This document shows, piece after piece, positions 24,252 through 32,549 of a stretch of DNA of 64,000 nt (its first letter is position 1; the number at the start of each line of letters is the position of its first letter). Origin of the DNA: DASXHZ01 sp036488085 (GTDB taxonomy: Bacteria; Acidobacteriota; Thermoanaerobaculia; Gp7-AA8); NCBI GenBank assembly GCA_036488085.1, contig DASXHZ010000092.1, forward strand, positions 1 through 64,000, written 5' to 3'. The position numbers and the translations under genes were made by a program. The notes below the pieces were generated by a model. That model ran no database searches and was not told the DNA's origin. It saw only the letters and a program-made list of their open reading frames with translations.

Positions 24252-24358
24252 GGATCGCGGCGCGTCTGGCGGCGGATTGCTGGCCCGCGGCGGCCGCATA
24301 CCTCTGGTCATCGACCATTTTTCTCGGATTGGTCGCGAACGGCTCTTCCGCCGAATAG
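24248..24358 (+). CDS. Possible 36-residue membrane microprotein
   Basis: ATG at 24248 overlaps the stop of the heptad gene (ATGA) and opens a 36-codon frame ending in TAG. The product MRIAARLAADCWPAAAAYLW continues with a hydrophobic stretch (STIFLGLVA). It is consistent with a translationally coupled microprotein, but chance is not excluded. Confidence 0.35.
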   Translation: MRIAARLAADCWPAAAAYLWSSTIFLGLVANGSSAE

Positions 24359-24426
24359 GCGCGAGGCCGCTGCTCTCGACCGCGCGCGCCGCTCCCTCGG
24401 TAAGGTCGAGAAATATCCAGAAAAGA

Positions 24427-24454
24427 GGGCGCCGGTGGGGCGAGGCCGGCGCCC
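24427..24454 (-). terminator. Intrinsic terminator for the Tiki/ChaN-like gene
   Basis: On the minus strand the arms GGGCGCCGG and CCGGCGCCC (9 bp, perfect) surround a 10-base loop and are followed by TCTTTTCT. The hairpin begins 4 bp after the stop of the minus-strand gene. Confidence 0.75.
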
Positions 24455-24458
24455 TTGG

Positions 24459-25493
24459 TCATTCCGGAGCGGGCGGGAGGTCGGATTCGAAATCGAATCC
24501 GAAGAAGTCGTGCATGATTTTCGCGCGGCGATGCAGCTCACGAATGTAGCTCGCGTCGGCCAGCGTCGAAGGGAGTGGGGCGAGTCGCGTTTCGGTCGCG
24601 CCGAGGTAGAGTGCCGCATCGACTTTGGCGCGGATCGGCGGCCAATCACTATCGGTCAGAGCGATCCATTCTTTCTTTCCGTTGACGTCGCGCTGAACCA
24701 TGATGCCAGCCGGCATCAGGACGCCGAAGCTCCGGTCGCCGAGATCGCCGGTGGCCGGAAGGAACTGTGGCGCGCAATCGACTGCCGGCCGGAATCCGGC
24801 GGGGGCTGGGAAGATCCGATAGGCCACGTGCGGAGCCGCAGATTCGAGCAGATTGCCGACGCTTGGGTGTTTGTCCTTCGCCTCCGTCGCGGCGGTGATC
24901 GGAATGTGCAGTCCGCCGACGATGACGAGCACGCGCCGGCCACCTTTGCGCGCGTGTTGGATCGCATCCGTCATGAACGCATCGCGTTCGATGTAGCGTC
25001 CATACGCGGCGGCATCGTGAATCTCGGCCCATGGCACGGGAGGGTCGCCAAGGATCACGCGAATGCGTTCGTTTGGCGGCCGTTCGCGGTTCACTTCTCG
25101 GACGGTGTCGTAAAACTCCTCGTAGACGGGTGAGTCGAATCCCAAAACAGTGCCGACCACATCGCGCCAGACGTGCTGCATTTCGGAGCGTGGCACCTCG
25201 CCGCCTGCAACGTAACGATCGGCGACATCCTGATACTGCGCATTGCCGAACTCCACGATGATCTGGGTGACCGTGCGCGTGAACCTGCGATCGCGAACGA
25301 AAGCCCGCAAGAACTCGTGGAACTCCTTTCGCTGGTGCTGTTCTCCGAGGAGAACAACCTGATGGGTTGCGAATGCGTTGAGCACACCGTCGACGGCGGC
25401 ACGGCGCGTCGCGTCGCAGTCGGTGGCAAGAACGGCACGCGACAGGAACAGGAGAAGCAGACAGGTCGCCTTTCGGATCATCGGCGCCGGCAT
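24459..25493 (-). CDS. Secreted Tiki/ChaN-superfamily-like protein
   Basis: The 344-residue protein has an export signal (ATCLLLLFLSRAVLA) after a short N-terminus. The first conserved block HQVVLLGEQHQRKEFHEFL, with GE and H residues, and the later LVIVGGLHIP are like the paired motifs of ChaN/Tiki (DUF399, TraB-related) proteins, some of which bind haem or act as metal-dependent hydrolases. The family match is tentative. ATG at 25493 has GGGAG seven bases upstream, which decides the start. It is monocistronic, with a terminator at its end. Confidence 0.6.
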   Translation of the reverse strand: MPAPMIRKATCLLLLFLSRAVLATDCDATRRAAVDGVLNAFATHQVVLLGEQHQRKEFHEFLRAFVRDRRFTRTVTQIIVEFGNAQYQDVADRYVAGGEVPRSEMQHVWRDVVGTVLGFDSPVYEEFYDTVREVNRERPPNERIRVILGDPPVPWAEIHDAAAYGRYIERDAFMTDAIQHARKGGRRVLVIVGGLHIPITAATEAKDKHPSVGNLLESAAPHVAYRIFPAPAGFRPAVDCAPQFLPATGDLGDRSFGVLMPAGIMVQRDVNGKKEWIALTDSDWPPIRAKVDAALYLGATETRLAPLPSTLADASYIRELHRRAKIMHDFFGFDFESDLPPAPE

Positions 25494-25552
25494 TTTACTG
25501 CTCCCATCGCTTGCCACACTGTGGGGTGGGTCGAAATGCAGCGGAAAGAAAA

Positions 25553-25573
25553 GGGCCGGCTGAGAGCCGGCCC
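25553..25573 (-). terminator. Palindrome family F, copy 2, acting as terminator of the M3 peptidase gene
   Basis: The same 9-bp arms (GGGCCGGCT and AGCCGGCCC, 3-base loop) as at 12414-12434 are followed on the minus strand by TTTTCTTT, which makes a textbook intrinsic terminator. It lies 37 bp after the stop of the M3 peptidase gene and just upstream of the next minus-strand gene. Confidence 0.75.
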
Positions 25574-25609
25574 CTGCACAAGACAACTGGTAATCGATAA
25601 CCTATTCCG

Positions 25610-27847
25610 CTACTCCGCTTTTTTGGGCGATGCTTTCGACGCCTTCGTCTTCTCCGGCTTTAAACCGCGCTCGATGAGGAGCGGTTCGGCGCTCGGGTTC
25701 CGGCCGCGGAAGGCGCGGTACATGGCGGCGGGGTCTTCGCTGCCGCCGCGGGAGAGGACCATCTCGCGGAAGCGCTGGCCGTTTTCGCGCTTCATGCCGC
25801 CGTGCTCCTTGAACCAGTAGTACGCGTCGTCGTCGATCAACTCGCTCCACAGATACGCGTAATAACCGGCCGAATAACCGCCGCCCCAGATGTGCGAGAA
25901 GTAGGTCGTGTGATAGCGCGGCGGGACCTGCGGGAGGTCGATCTTGTACCTCTTCAGCGCCGCCGGCTCGAAGGTGTTGACCGGCTGCAGGGCCGCGCCG
26001 GGCGGCAGGGTGTGCCACGCCATGTCGAGCAGCGCGGCGGCGAGGTACTCGGTCAGCGCGTAACCCTGATTGAACTTGCGCGACGCCTTGATTTTGTCGA
26101 CCAGCGCCTGAGGCATCGGCGCGCCGGTCTGGTAGTGCTTCGCGTAATGGGCGAAGACGCGCGGCTCGAGCGCCCAGTGCTCGTTGAACTGTGACGGGAA
26201 CTCGACGAAGTCGCGCGGCACGTTCGTCCCGGCCACGGTCGGGTATTTCACATTCGAGAACATGCCGTGCAGCGCGTGCCCGAACTCGTGGAACATGGTG
26301 TTGACGTCGTCGAAGCTGAGGAGCGCCGGCTGTCCGGCCGCCGGCTTGGTGAAGTTGCACACGTTGAATACGACCGGGTGCGTGCCGAGGAGGCCGGACT
26401 GGTCGACGAAACTGTCCATCCAGGCGCCGCCGCTCTTGTTCGGACGCTGGAAGTAGTCGGCGTACCAGAGCGCGAGCGAGGTGCCGTCGGCGTCGAACAC
26501 CTCGAAGACGCGGACGTCCGGCTGGTACGGCGGAATGTCGTGCCGCTCTTTGAACGTCAGCCCGTACATCTGATTGGCCGCATAGAAGACGCCGTCCTGC
26601 AACACGGTGTCCAGGAGGAAGTACGGCTTCACCTCGGCTTCATTGAGGTTGTACTTCGCCTTACGGACCTTCTCGGCGTAGAAGTTCCAGTCCCAGGCTG
26701 CGAGCTTGAACTTGCCGCCTTCCTTGTTGACGATCTTCTGCATCTCGGCGGCGTCGGCGAGCGACTTGCCGGTGGCGCCGCCGACCATGTCGGTCATCAG
26801 CTTGATGGCGTTCTGCGGCGTCTTCGCCATCTGGTCGTCGAGGCCGTAGGCGGCGTAGGTCTTGTAGCCGAGGAGTTTCGCCTTCTCGGCGCGGAGCTGT
26901 GCGAGCCGCTCGACGATCGCCGTGGTGTCGTTCGGTCCGCCGTGATTGCCGCGGGCGACCGAGGCCTTGAAGATCTTCTCGCGGAGCGCGCGGTTCTTCA
27001 GCGTGCTGAGCGCCGGCTGCTGCGTCGTGTTCTGCAGCGCGATGACGTACTTGCCGGGCATCTTTTTGTCGACCGCACGCTGCGCGGCGGCCGCGACGTC
27101 GGCGTCGCTCATCCCGTCCAGCTCGTCCTTCGAGTCGACCACGACGGCCGAGGCGTCGGTGTCGGCGAGGATGTGATCGCGGTAGTCGGTGGAGAGCTTC
27201 GACTCTTCCTGGTTGAGCGCCTTGAGCTTTTCCTTGTCGGCCTCGGACAGCAGCGCGCCGGCGCGGACGAAGTTCTTGTAGTAGCGCTCGACAAGCCACT
27301 TCTCCTCGGCGCCGAGGGAGCTGCGCGAGTCGTAAATCGCTTTCACGCGCGCGAAGAGTCGCGGGTTGAGGTAGATCGTGTCCTGGTGCGCCGCGAGCTT
27401 CGGCGATTCTTCGCCTTCCACCTTCTGCAACGTGTCGTTGGTGTTGGAGGCGGTGAGGGCGAAGAAAATCTTCGCCGCGCGCGTCAGCAGCGCGCCGCTC
27501 TTCTCCATCGGGATGATGGTGTTGTCGAACGTCGGGGCCCTGGAATCGTTCGCGATCGCGCCGACTTCGGCGATCTGCTGCTTCATCCCCTCTTCGATCG
27601 CCGGCTGGTAGTCGGTGTCCTGAATGAGATCGAAGCGCGGCGCCTGGTACTGCAGCGTGCTGGCCGCGAAGAGCGGATTCACGCGCGGCGGCGGAGGAAC
27701 GGGAGCCGGCGGTGGCGGCGGCGGTTCCGGCGCCGGTGCCGGAGCGGCGACAGGCTGCGGAGTCGGTGTCGGCGTGGGGGCGGGGGGCGGGGTGGCGTGG
27801 GAACAGGCGAAGACGAAGAGCGCGGCAGGGGCGATAAGGCGTTTCAT
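25610..27847 (-). CDS. M3-family zinc peptidase, lipoprotein (peptidyl-dipeptidase Dcp-like)
   Basis: The 745-residue protein has a lipoprotein signal (LIAPAALFVFAC) and then about 35 residues of Pro/Ala-rich linker. The catalytic domain shows the thimet-oligopeptidase motif MFHEFGHALHGMF near residue 530, with the third zinc ligand in the helix EFPSQFNEHWALEP. Dcp-type enzymes remove C-terminal dipeptides or cleave short oligopeptides; here it would act in the periplasm, tethered to a membrane. The start at 27847 begins the signal peptide; a longer frame overlaps the divergent gene. Divergent partner: the BNR propeller operon, 38 bp away. Confidence 0.92.
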   Translation of the reverse strand: MKRLIAPAALFVFACSHATPPPAPTPTPTPQPVAAPAPAPEPPPPPPAPVPPPPRVNPLFAASTLQYQAPRFDLIQDTDYQPAIEEGMKQQIAEVGAIANDSRAPTFDNTIIPMEKSGALLTRAAKIFFALTASNTNDTLQKVEGEESPKLAAHQDTIYLNPRLFARVKAIYDSRSSLGAEEKWLVERYYKNFVRAGALLSEADKEKLKALNQEESKLSTDYRDHILADTDASAVVVDSKDELDGMSDADVAAAAQRAVDKKMPGKYVIALQNTTQQPALSTLKNRALREKIFKASVARGNHGGPNDTTAIVERLAQLRAEKAKLLGYKTYAAYGLDDQMAKTPQNAIKLMTDMVGGATGKSLADAAEMQKIVNKEGGKFKLAAWDWNFYAEKVRKAKYNLNEAEVKPYFLLDTVLQDGVFYAANQMYGLTFKERHDIPPYQPDVRVFEVFDADGTSLALWYADYFQRPNKSGGAWMDSFVDQSGLLGTHPVVFNVCNFTKPAAGQPALLSFDDVNTMFHEFGHALHGMFSNVKYPTVAGTNVPRDFVEFPSQFNEHWALEPRVFAHYAKHYQTGAPMPQALVDKIKASRKFNQGYALTEYLAAALLDMAWHTLPPGAALQPVNTFEPAALKRYKIDLPQVPPRYHTTYFSHIWGGGYSAGYYAYLWSELIDDDAYYWFKEHGGMKRENGQRFREMVLSRGGSEDPAAMYRAFRGRNPSAEPLLIERGLKPEKTKASKASPKKAE

Positions 27848-27885
27848 GCGTGGCGGAGCATATCGAATCGATACAATCGCGCGCC
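27848..27885. promoter_or_regulatory. Short divergent promoter region
   Basis: Only 38 bp separate the M3 peptidase and BNR operon starts. TACAAT at 27872-27877 is a good minus-10 box for the rightward operon; it would place the transcript start within about 2 bases of the ATG, implying a leaderless mRNA. No clear minus-35 is visible, so this is tentative. Confidence 0.35.
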
Positions 27886-30870
27886 ATGCGACGACTTGCT
27901 CTGTTCGCCCTATTGATCGCACAGCTCATCCCGCCGGCTGCGCTCGCTGCCGACGCCCCGTTCGGCGACCTCCACTGGCGGCTGATGGGGCCGTTCCGCG
28001 GGGGGCGCGTGCTCGCCGTGACCGGCGTTCCGGGGGAGCCGCAGCACTTCTTCTTCGGCAGCGTGAACGGCGGCGTGTGGGAGACGAACGATGCGGGGCG
28101 GACGTGGGAGCCGGTCTTCGACGGCCAGCCGGTCGGATCGATCGGAGCGATTGCGGTGGCGCCGTCAAACACGAAGGTGATCTACGTCGGCAGCGGCGAG
28201 GCCGACATGCGCTCGGACATCGCGCAGGGCGACGGGATGTACAAGTCGGTCGACGGCGGGAAGTCGTGGATCAAGATCGGCCTCGGCGACTCGCAGCAGA
28301 TCGCGCGCATCGCGGTGCATCCGACGAATCCGGACGTCGTCTATGTCGCGGCGCTCGGCCATCCGTACGGTCCGAACGCGGAGCGCGGGCTGTTCCGCTC
28401 GAAGGACGGCGGGAAGTCGTGGCAACGGATCCTGAGCCGCAATGACAACGATACCGGCGCGGTCGACGTGAAGCTCGATCCGTCCAACCCGAACACGATT
28501 TACGCCGCGCTCTGGCAGACGCGCCGGACGCCGTGGAGCATCTATCCGCCGTCGAACGGGCCGGGGAGCGGGTTGTTCAAGTCGACCGACGGCGGCGACA
28601 CCTGGACCGAGATCAAAGGCCACGGCTTCGCCGAAAAGCCGGGACGCATCGGGATCGCGGTGGCGGCGTCGCAGCCGAACCGCGTGTACACCGTCGTCGA
28701 TGCTCCGAACGGCGGCATCTATCGCTCCGATGACGGCGGCGCGAACTGGACGCGGACGAGCAGCGACTCGCGCGTCTGGGGTCGCGGCTGGTATTTCGGC
28801 GAAGTCGACGTGGAGCCGCAAAATGCGGACGTCGTCTATTCGATCAACGTGAATGTCTATCGCTCGACGGACGGCGGCACGACGTTCGTGCCTGTGAAAG
28901 GGGCGCCGGGCGGCGACGACTATCACTCGCTCTGGATCGATCCGCAGCACCCCGAGCGCCGCATCCTCGGCGTCGATCAGGGCTGCGTCGTCTCGATGAA
29001 CGGCGGCGCCACGTGGTCGAGTTGGTTCAACCAGCCGACCGGCCAGTTCTACCACGTCGTCACCGACAACCGTTTTCCGTACTGGGTCTACGGCGCGCAG
29101 CAGGACTCCGGCGCCGCCGGGATTCCGAGCCGTACGAACACGATCGACGGCATCAGCATCACGGAGTTTCGCGAGATCACGGCGGGCGGGGAGAGCGACA
29201 ACGTTGCGCCCGATCCGAAGGACCCCGAGGTGTTGTACGGCGGGCGGGTGGAGAAGCTCGATACGAGGACGCACCAGACGCAGGACGTCGATCCGACGGT
29301 CGCGTATCCGAACATCGACCGCCACACGTGGACGTTGCCGCTGGTGTTTTCGCATCGCGATCCGCGCGTGCTGTACTTCGCGAACCAGCGCGTGTTTCGT
29401 ACCGAGGATGGCGGAAACCACTGGTCGGTCATCAGCCCCGACCTGACTCGCGAGAATCCTGGGATCCCGGCGAACCTCGACCCGACGACGGGCGCGCTGA
29501 CGGCAGGGCCGGGCTCGCGGTTCGGCGTCGTCTACGCGATCGCGCCGTCGCGCCTCGCCGATCACGACATCTGGGTGGGCACCGACGACGGCCAGATCTG
29601 GCGCACGCACGACGAAGGGGCGCACTGGGACAACATCACGCCGTCCACGCTCACCGGCTGGTCGAAGGTCGGCATCATCGACACCTCGCATTTCGACGCG
29701 GAGACGGCCTATGCGACCGTCGATCGCCACCGGCTCGAGGACGTGAGGCCGTCCATCTACCGGACGCACGACGGCGGCAGGCATTGGCAGCTCATCGCGA
29801 ACGGCATTCCGAACGGCAGTTTCGTGAACGCGGTGCGCGAGGATTCGGTGCGCAAGGGACTGTTGTACGCCGGCACGGAGAAGGGGATGTACGTCTCGTT
29901 CGACGACGGCGACCACTGGCAGTCGATGCAGCTCAATCTACCGATCACTTCGATCCGCGACATCGACGTGCACGGCAACGACGTCGTGATCGCGACGCAC
30001 GGCCGTGCGTTCTGGGTGATTGACGACGTTTCGCCTCTCCGTGTGGCGCCGCCGACCGCGGCGGCGTTCCTCTATCCCCCCGCTACCGCCATCCGCGAGC
30101 GCGGCGCCGGCTTCACCGGCTCGCCGATGCCGAAAGACGAGCCGATGGCGTCGAATCCGCCGAGCGGCGCGTACATCGACTACGTCGTTCCCGCCGGCGC
30201 GAAGCAGCCGGTGACGATCGAGATTCTCGACCCTCACAACAATCTGGTCCGCGTCTACAGCAGCGCCGACAAGGTTCCGACGGCGAATCTCGCGAAGCTG
30301 ACCACGGCGCCGGAGTGGTTCGTCACGCCGTCGGCGGTGTTGGGCGATCCCGGCATGCATCGCTTCGTCTGGCCGCTGCGCTATGCGGCGGTGGCAGGCC
30401 GCGGACGGCGTGGCGGCGGCGACGGTGTTTGGGCGCCGCCCGGCAAGTACACGGTGGTGCTGACGGTCGATGGGCAGAAGTTGTCGCAGCCCCTGTCTGT
30501 GGTTCCCGACCCGCGGATCAACATTCCGCAGTCGGCGTACGACGAGCAGTTCGCGCTCTCGAGGGAGATCGAGGCGGAGCGCGCGCTGGTGTCGGCCGCG
30601 GTGGATGAAGCGAGCGAGATGGCGAAGAAGTCGAAGGACGCGAAGCTCCAGGGAATCGCCGACACGGCGTCCGAGGAGGAGTGGTGGCTTTCGCCGTCGT
30701 CGACGAGCTCGTTGCGGTTCATCAACACCGCCCTCGGCACTCTGCAGAACGTCATCGATAGCGCCGACGCGGCGCCGACCGCCGACGCCCGCGCGAGCTG
30801 GGCGAAGCTGAAGCCGGCGGCGGACGCGGTGCTGGCGAAGTGGAAGGAGTACAAGAGCGCGCATCCGTGA
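27886..30870 (+). CDS. Secreted VPS10/BNR-repeat beta-propeller protein
   Basis: The 994-residue protein has a signal peptide (ALFALLIAQLIPPAALAA). At least six Asp-box repeats follow (SVDGGKSW, SKDGGKSW, STDGGDTW, SDDGGANW, TEDGGNHW, THDGGRHW), giving a sortilin/VPS10-like propeller over about 25-720. The last 270 residues form a separate helical region. Proteins of this type are often called glycosyl hydrolases, but no catalytic residues are evident and a binding or sensing role is as likely. It is the first gene of an operon with a kinase, regulator and FecR protein (GTGA overlap with the kinase), which hints at an extracellular sensor. Confidence 0.88.
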   Translation: MRRLALFALLIAQLIPPAALAADAPFGDLHWRLMGPFRGGRVLAVTGVPGEPQHFFFGSVNGGVWETNDAGRTWEPVFDGQPVGSIGAIAVAPSNTKVIYVGSGEADMRSDIAQGDGMYKSVDGGKSWIKIGLGDSQQIARIAVHPTNPDVVYVAALGHPYGPNAERGLFRSKDGGKSWQRILSRNDNDTGAVDVKLDPSNPNTIYAALWQTRRTPWSIYPPSNGPGSGLFKSTDGGDTWTEIKGHGFAEKPGRIGIAVAASQPNRVYTVVDAPNGGIYRSDDGGANWTRTSSDSRVWGRGWYFGEVDVEPQNADVVYSINVNVYRSTDGGTTFVPVKGAPGGDDYHSLWIDPQHPERRILGVDQGCVVSMNGGATWSSWFNQPTGQFYHVVTDNRFPYWVYGAQQDSGAAGIPSRTNTIDGISITEFREITAGGESDNVAPDPKDPEVLYGGRVEKLDTRTHQTQDVDPTVAYPNIDRHTWTLPLVFSHRDPRVLYFANQRVFRTEDGGNHWSVISPDLTRENPGIPANLDPTTGALTAGPGSRFGVVYAIAPSRLADHDIWVGTDDGQIWRTHDEGAHWDNITPSTLTGWSKVGIIDTSHFDAETAYATVDRHRLEDVRPSIYRTHDGGRHWQLIANGIPNGSFVNAVREDSVRKGLLYAGTEKGMYVSFDDGDHWQSMQLNLPITSIRDIDVHGNDVVIATHGRAFWVIDDVSPLRVAPPTAAAFLYPPATAIRERGAGFTGSPMPKDEPMASNPPSGAYIDYVVPAGAKQPVTIEILDPHNNLVRVYSSADKVPTANLAKLTTAPEWFVTPSAVLGDPGMHRFVWPLRYAAVAGRGRRGGGDGVWAPPGKYTVVLTVDGQKLSQPLSVVPDPRINIPQSAYDEQFALSREIEAERALVSAAVDEASEMAKKSKDAKLQGIADTASEEEWWLSPSSTSSLRFINTALGTLQNVIDSADAAPTADARASWAKLKPAADAVLAKWKEYKSAHP

Positions 30871-32549
30871 TTGCGAAAGCAGCATTCGCGACATTCGTTC
30901 TCGTCACCCTGCTCCTGGCATTCGGCGTGGCCGATCCGCCGGAACTGCCGGCGCGGGACGTGATGTTGCGGTCGTTGCCTTCGCGGCCGGCGCGCGATGT
31001 GGTCGTCGTCGCAGTCGATGAGAAGTCGCTGAAGGCGTTCGGCCCGTGGCCGTGGCGCCGCGCGCTCATCGCCGATCTGGTGATGCGGATGCAGGGCGCG
31101 CGGGCGATCGTGCTCGATGTGCTGCTGACCGATCCTCGCGAAGGGGACGAGCAACTCGCCGCCGCCATGCGCCGAGTACCGACCATCGCCGTCTCGGTGC
31201 TCGATGATCACGGCGAGTGGCTGTTGCCATCACCTGCGCTGAGAGATGCCGCGATCGCGGCGCACGGCAACTTCGAGCTCGATCACGACGGCATCCTGCG
31301 GCGGTTCGCATCGACGAAACAGAGCAAGGACCGCGCGCTGACCGCGGTCTCTGTGGAAGCGTCGTCGCTCTTTACCGGCAAACCGATCCCGGTCGGCGTC
31401 CCGATCTCGCCTGCGTTCCGGACGCCACCGCGCGAGATCCCGCAACTCAGCGCAGTCGATCTGCAAGCGAGCGCGATCAAGAACAAGATCGTCTTCTTCG
31501 GCCCCACCGCCCTCGCCCTCGGCGACCGCGTGCTGACGCCGACCTCCTCGCGCCATCGCCCCGATCCCGGCGTCACGGTGCACGCCGCCGCCACCGAGTC
31601 GCTCATTCGCGGCGAGACGATCCGCGCGATCCCTCCGATCGTTGCCGGTGTCGTTGCCGCGATCCTCGCCGCCACGATCGTTGCGCTGCGCGAGCATCAC
31701 CGGCGCGCGGCGGAGGTCGCCCTCGCAGTCGCGATCATCGGAAGCGCCGCGCTGCTGCTCGACCGTGCGAACCTCGCGATCCCGCTCATCACGCTTCTGC
31801 TCACCATCGCGGTCGTCGAGCTGGTCTTCGTCGTCCAGGAGGTCCGCCTCGGCCGCGCCGTCGCGAAGCGCTTCGCCGAGCACCGCGAGCGCGAGGCGGA
31901 GGCGAAACGCCTCCTGGCGCACGAGCTGAAGACGCCGCTCGCGTCGATGCGCGGCCTCACGCAGCTCCTCGGCGGCTTCGAGCTGAGCGAGAGCGAGAGG
32001 CAGCGCGTGACTTCGCTCTTGGAGACGGAGGCGGGCAAGCTGCAGTCGCTCGTCACCGGTCTGCTCGACCTCGAGCGCCTCGGCCTCCGCGACTTTGGGA
32101 GCTCCACCTCCGTCATAGACCTCGGTACGCTGGCGTCGCGGCGTGTCGAGTTCCTCCGGGCGAGCACGAACCGGCCGCTCGAGGCGATCACCGAGCCGGG
32201 AGTCCTCGTCCGCGCCGACTCGACGCTGATCGAGCGCATCATCGACAATCTCGTGGGAAACGCTTTGAAGTACACGCCACCCTCGGCACCAATTGCAGTG
32301 CGCATCCGCGGACACGACGGCGAAGCCGTGCTCGAAGTCGAGGACCGCGGTCCGGGCATCTCCGCCGCCGAGCGCGCCCGGATCTTCGACCGCTTCTTCC
32401 GCGGCGCCACCGCCGCCGGCACGCAAGGCCTCGGTCTCGGCCTCTCGTTCGTCTCCGAGATCGCGCGATGGCATGGGGGAGGGGTCGAGGTGGATGCGGG
32501 CGTGAGCGGCGGGTCGATTTTTCGCGTTCATTTGAGGAGAGCGGCCTGA
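30867..32549 (+). CDS. CHASE2-domain sensor histidine kinase
   Basis: The 560-residue protein has an N-terminal membrane helix, an extracytoplasmic CHASE2 domain (about 28-245, with VVVVAVDEKSLKAFGPWPW), three membrane helices (about 255-335) and a cytoplasmic HisKA domain with the phospho-acceptor in LLAHELKTPLASM. The ATPase domain has NLVGNALKYTP, EDRGPGIS and GLGLGLSFV. GTG at 30867 overlaps the stop of the BNR gene. Its stop overlaps the NtrC-type regulator (TGATG), its evident partner. Confidence 0.92.
   Translation: MIAKAAFATFVLVTLLLAFGVADPPELPARDVMLRSLPSRPARDVVVVAVDEKSLKAFGPWPWRRALIADLVMRMQGARAIVLDVLLTDPREGDEQLAAAMRRVPTIAVSVLDDHGEWLLPSPALRDAAIAAHGNFELDHDGILRRFASTKQSKDRALTAVSVEASSLFTGKPIPVGVPISPAFRTPPREIPQLSAVDLQASAIKNKIVFFGPTALALGDRVLTPTSSRHRPDPGVTVHAAATESLIRGETIRAIPPIVAGVVAAILAATIVALREHHRRAAEVALAVAIIGSAALLLDRANLAIPLITLLLTIAVVELVFVVQEVRLGRAVAKRFAEHREREAEAKRLLAHELKTPLASMRGLTQLLGGFELSESERQRVTSLLETEAGKLQSLVTGLLDLERLGLRDFGSSTSVIDLGTLASRRVEFLRASTNRPLEAITEPGVLVRADSTLIERIIDNLVGNALKYTPPSAPIAVRIRGHDGEAVLEVEDRGPGISAAERARIFDRFFRGATAAGTQGLGLGLSFVSEIARWHGGGVEVDAGVSGGSIFRVHLRRAA

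Noticed and set aside
26267..27916. 549-codon plus-strand frame opposite the M3 peptidase
   Set aside because: Antisense shadow; the M3 gene has its complete zinc motif.
28165..29916. 583-codon minus-strand frame opposite the BNR protein
   Set aside because: Antisense to six clear Asp-box repeats; no family features of its own.
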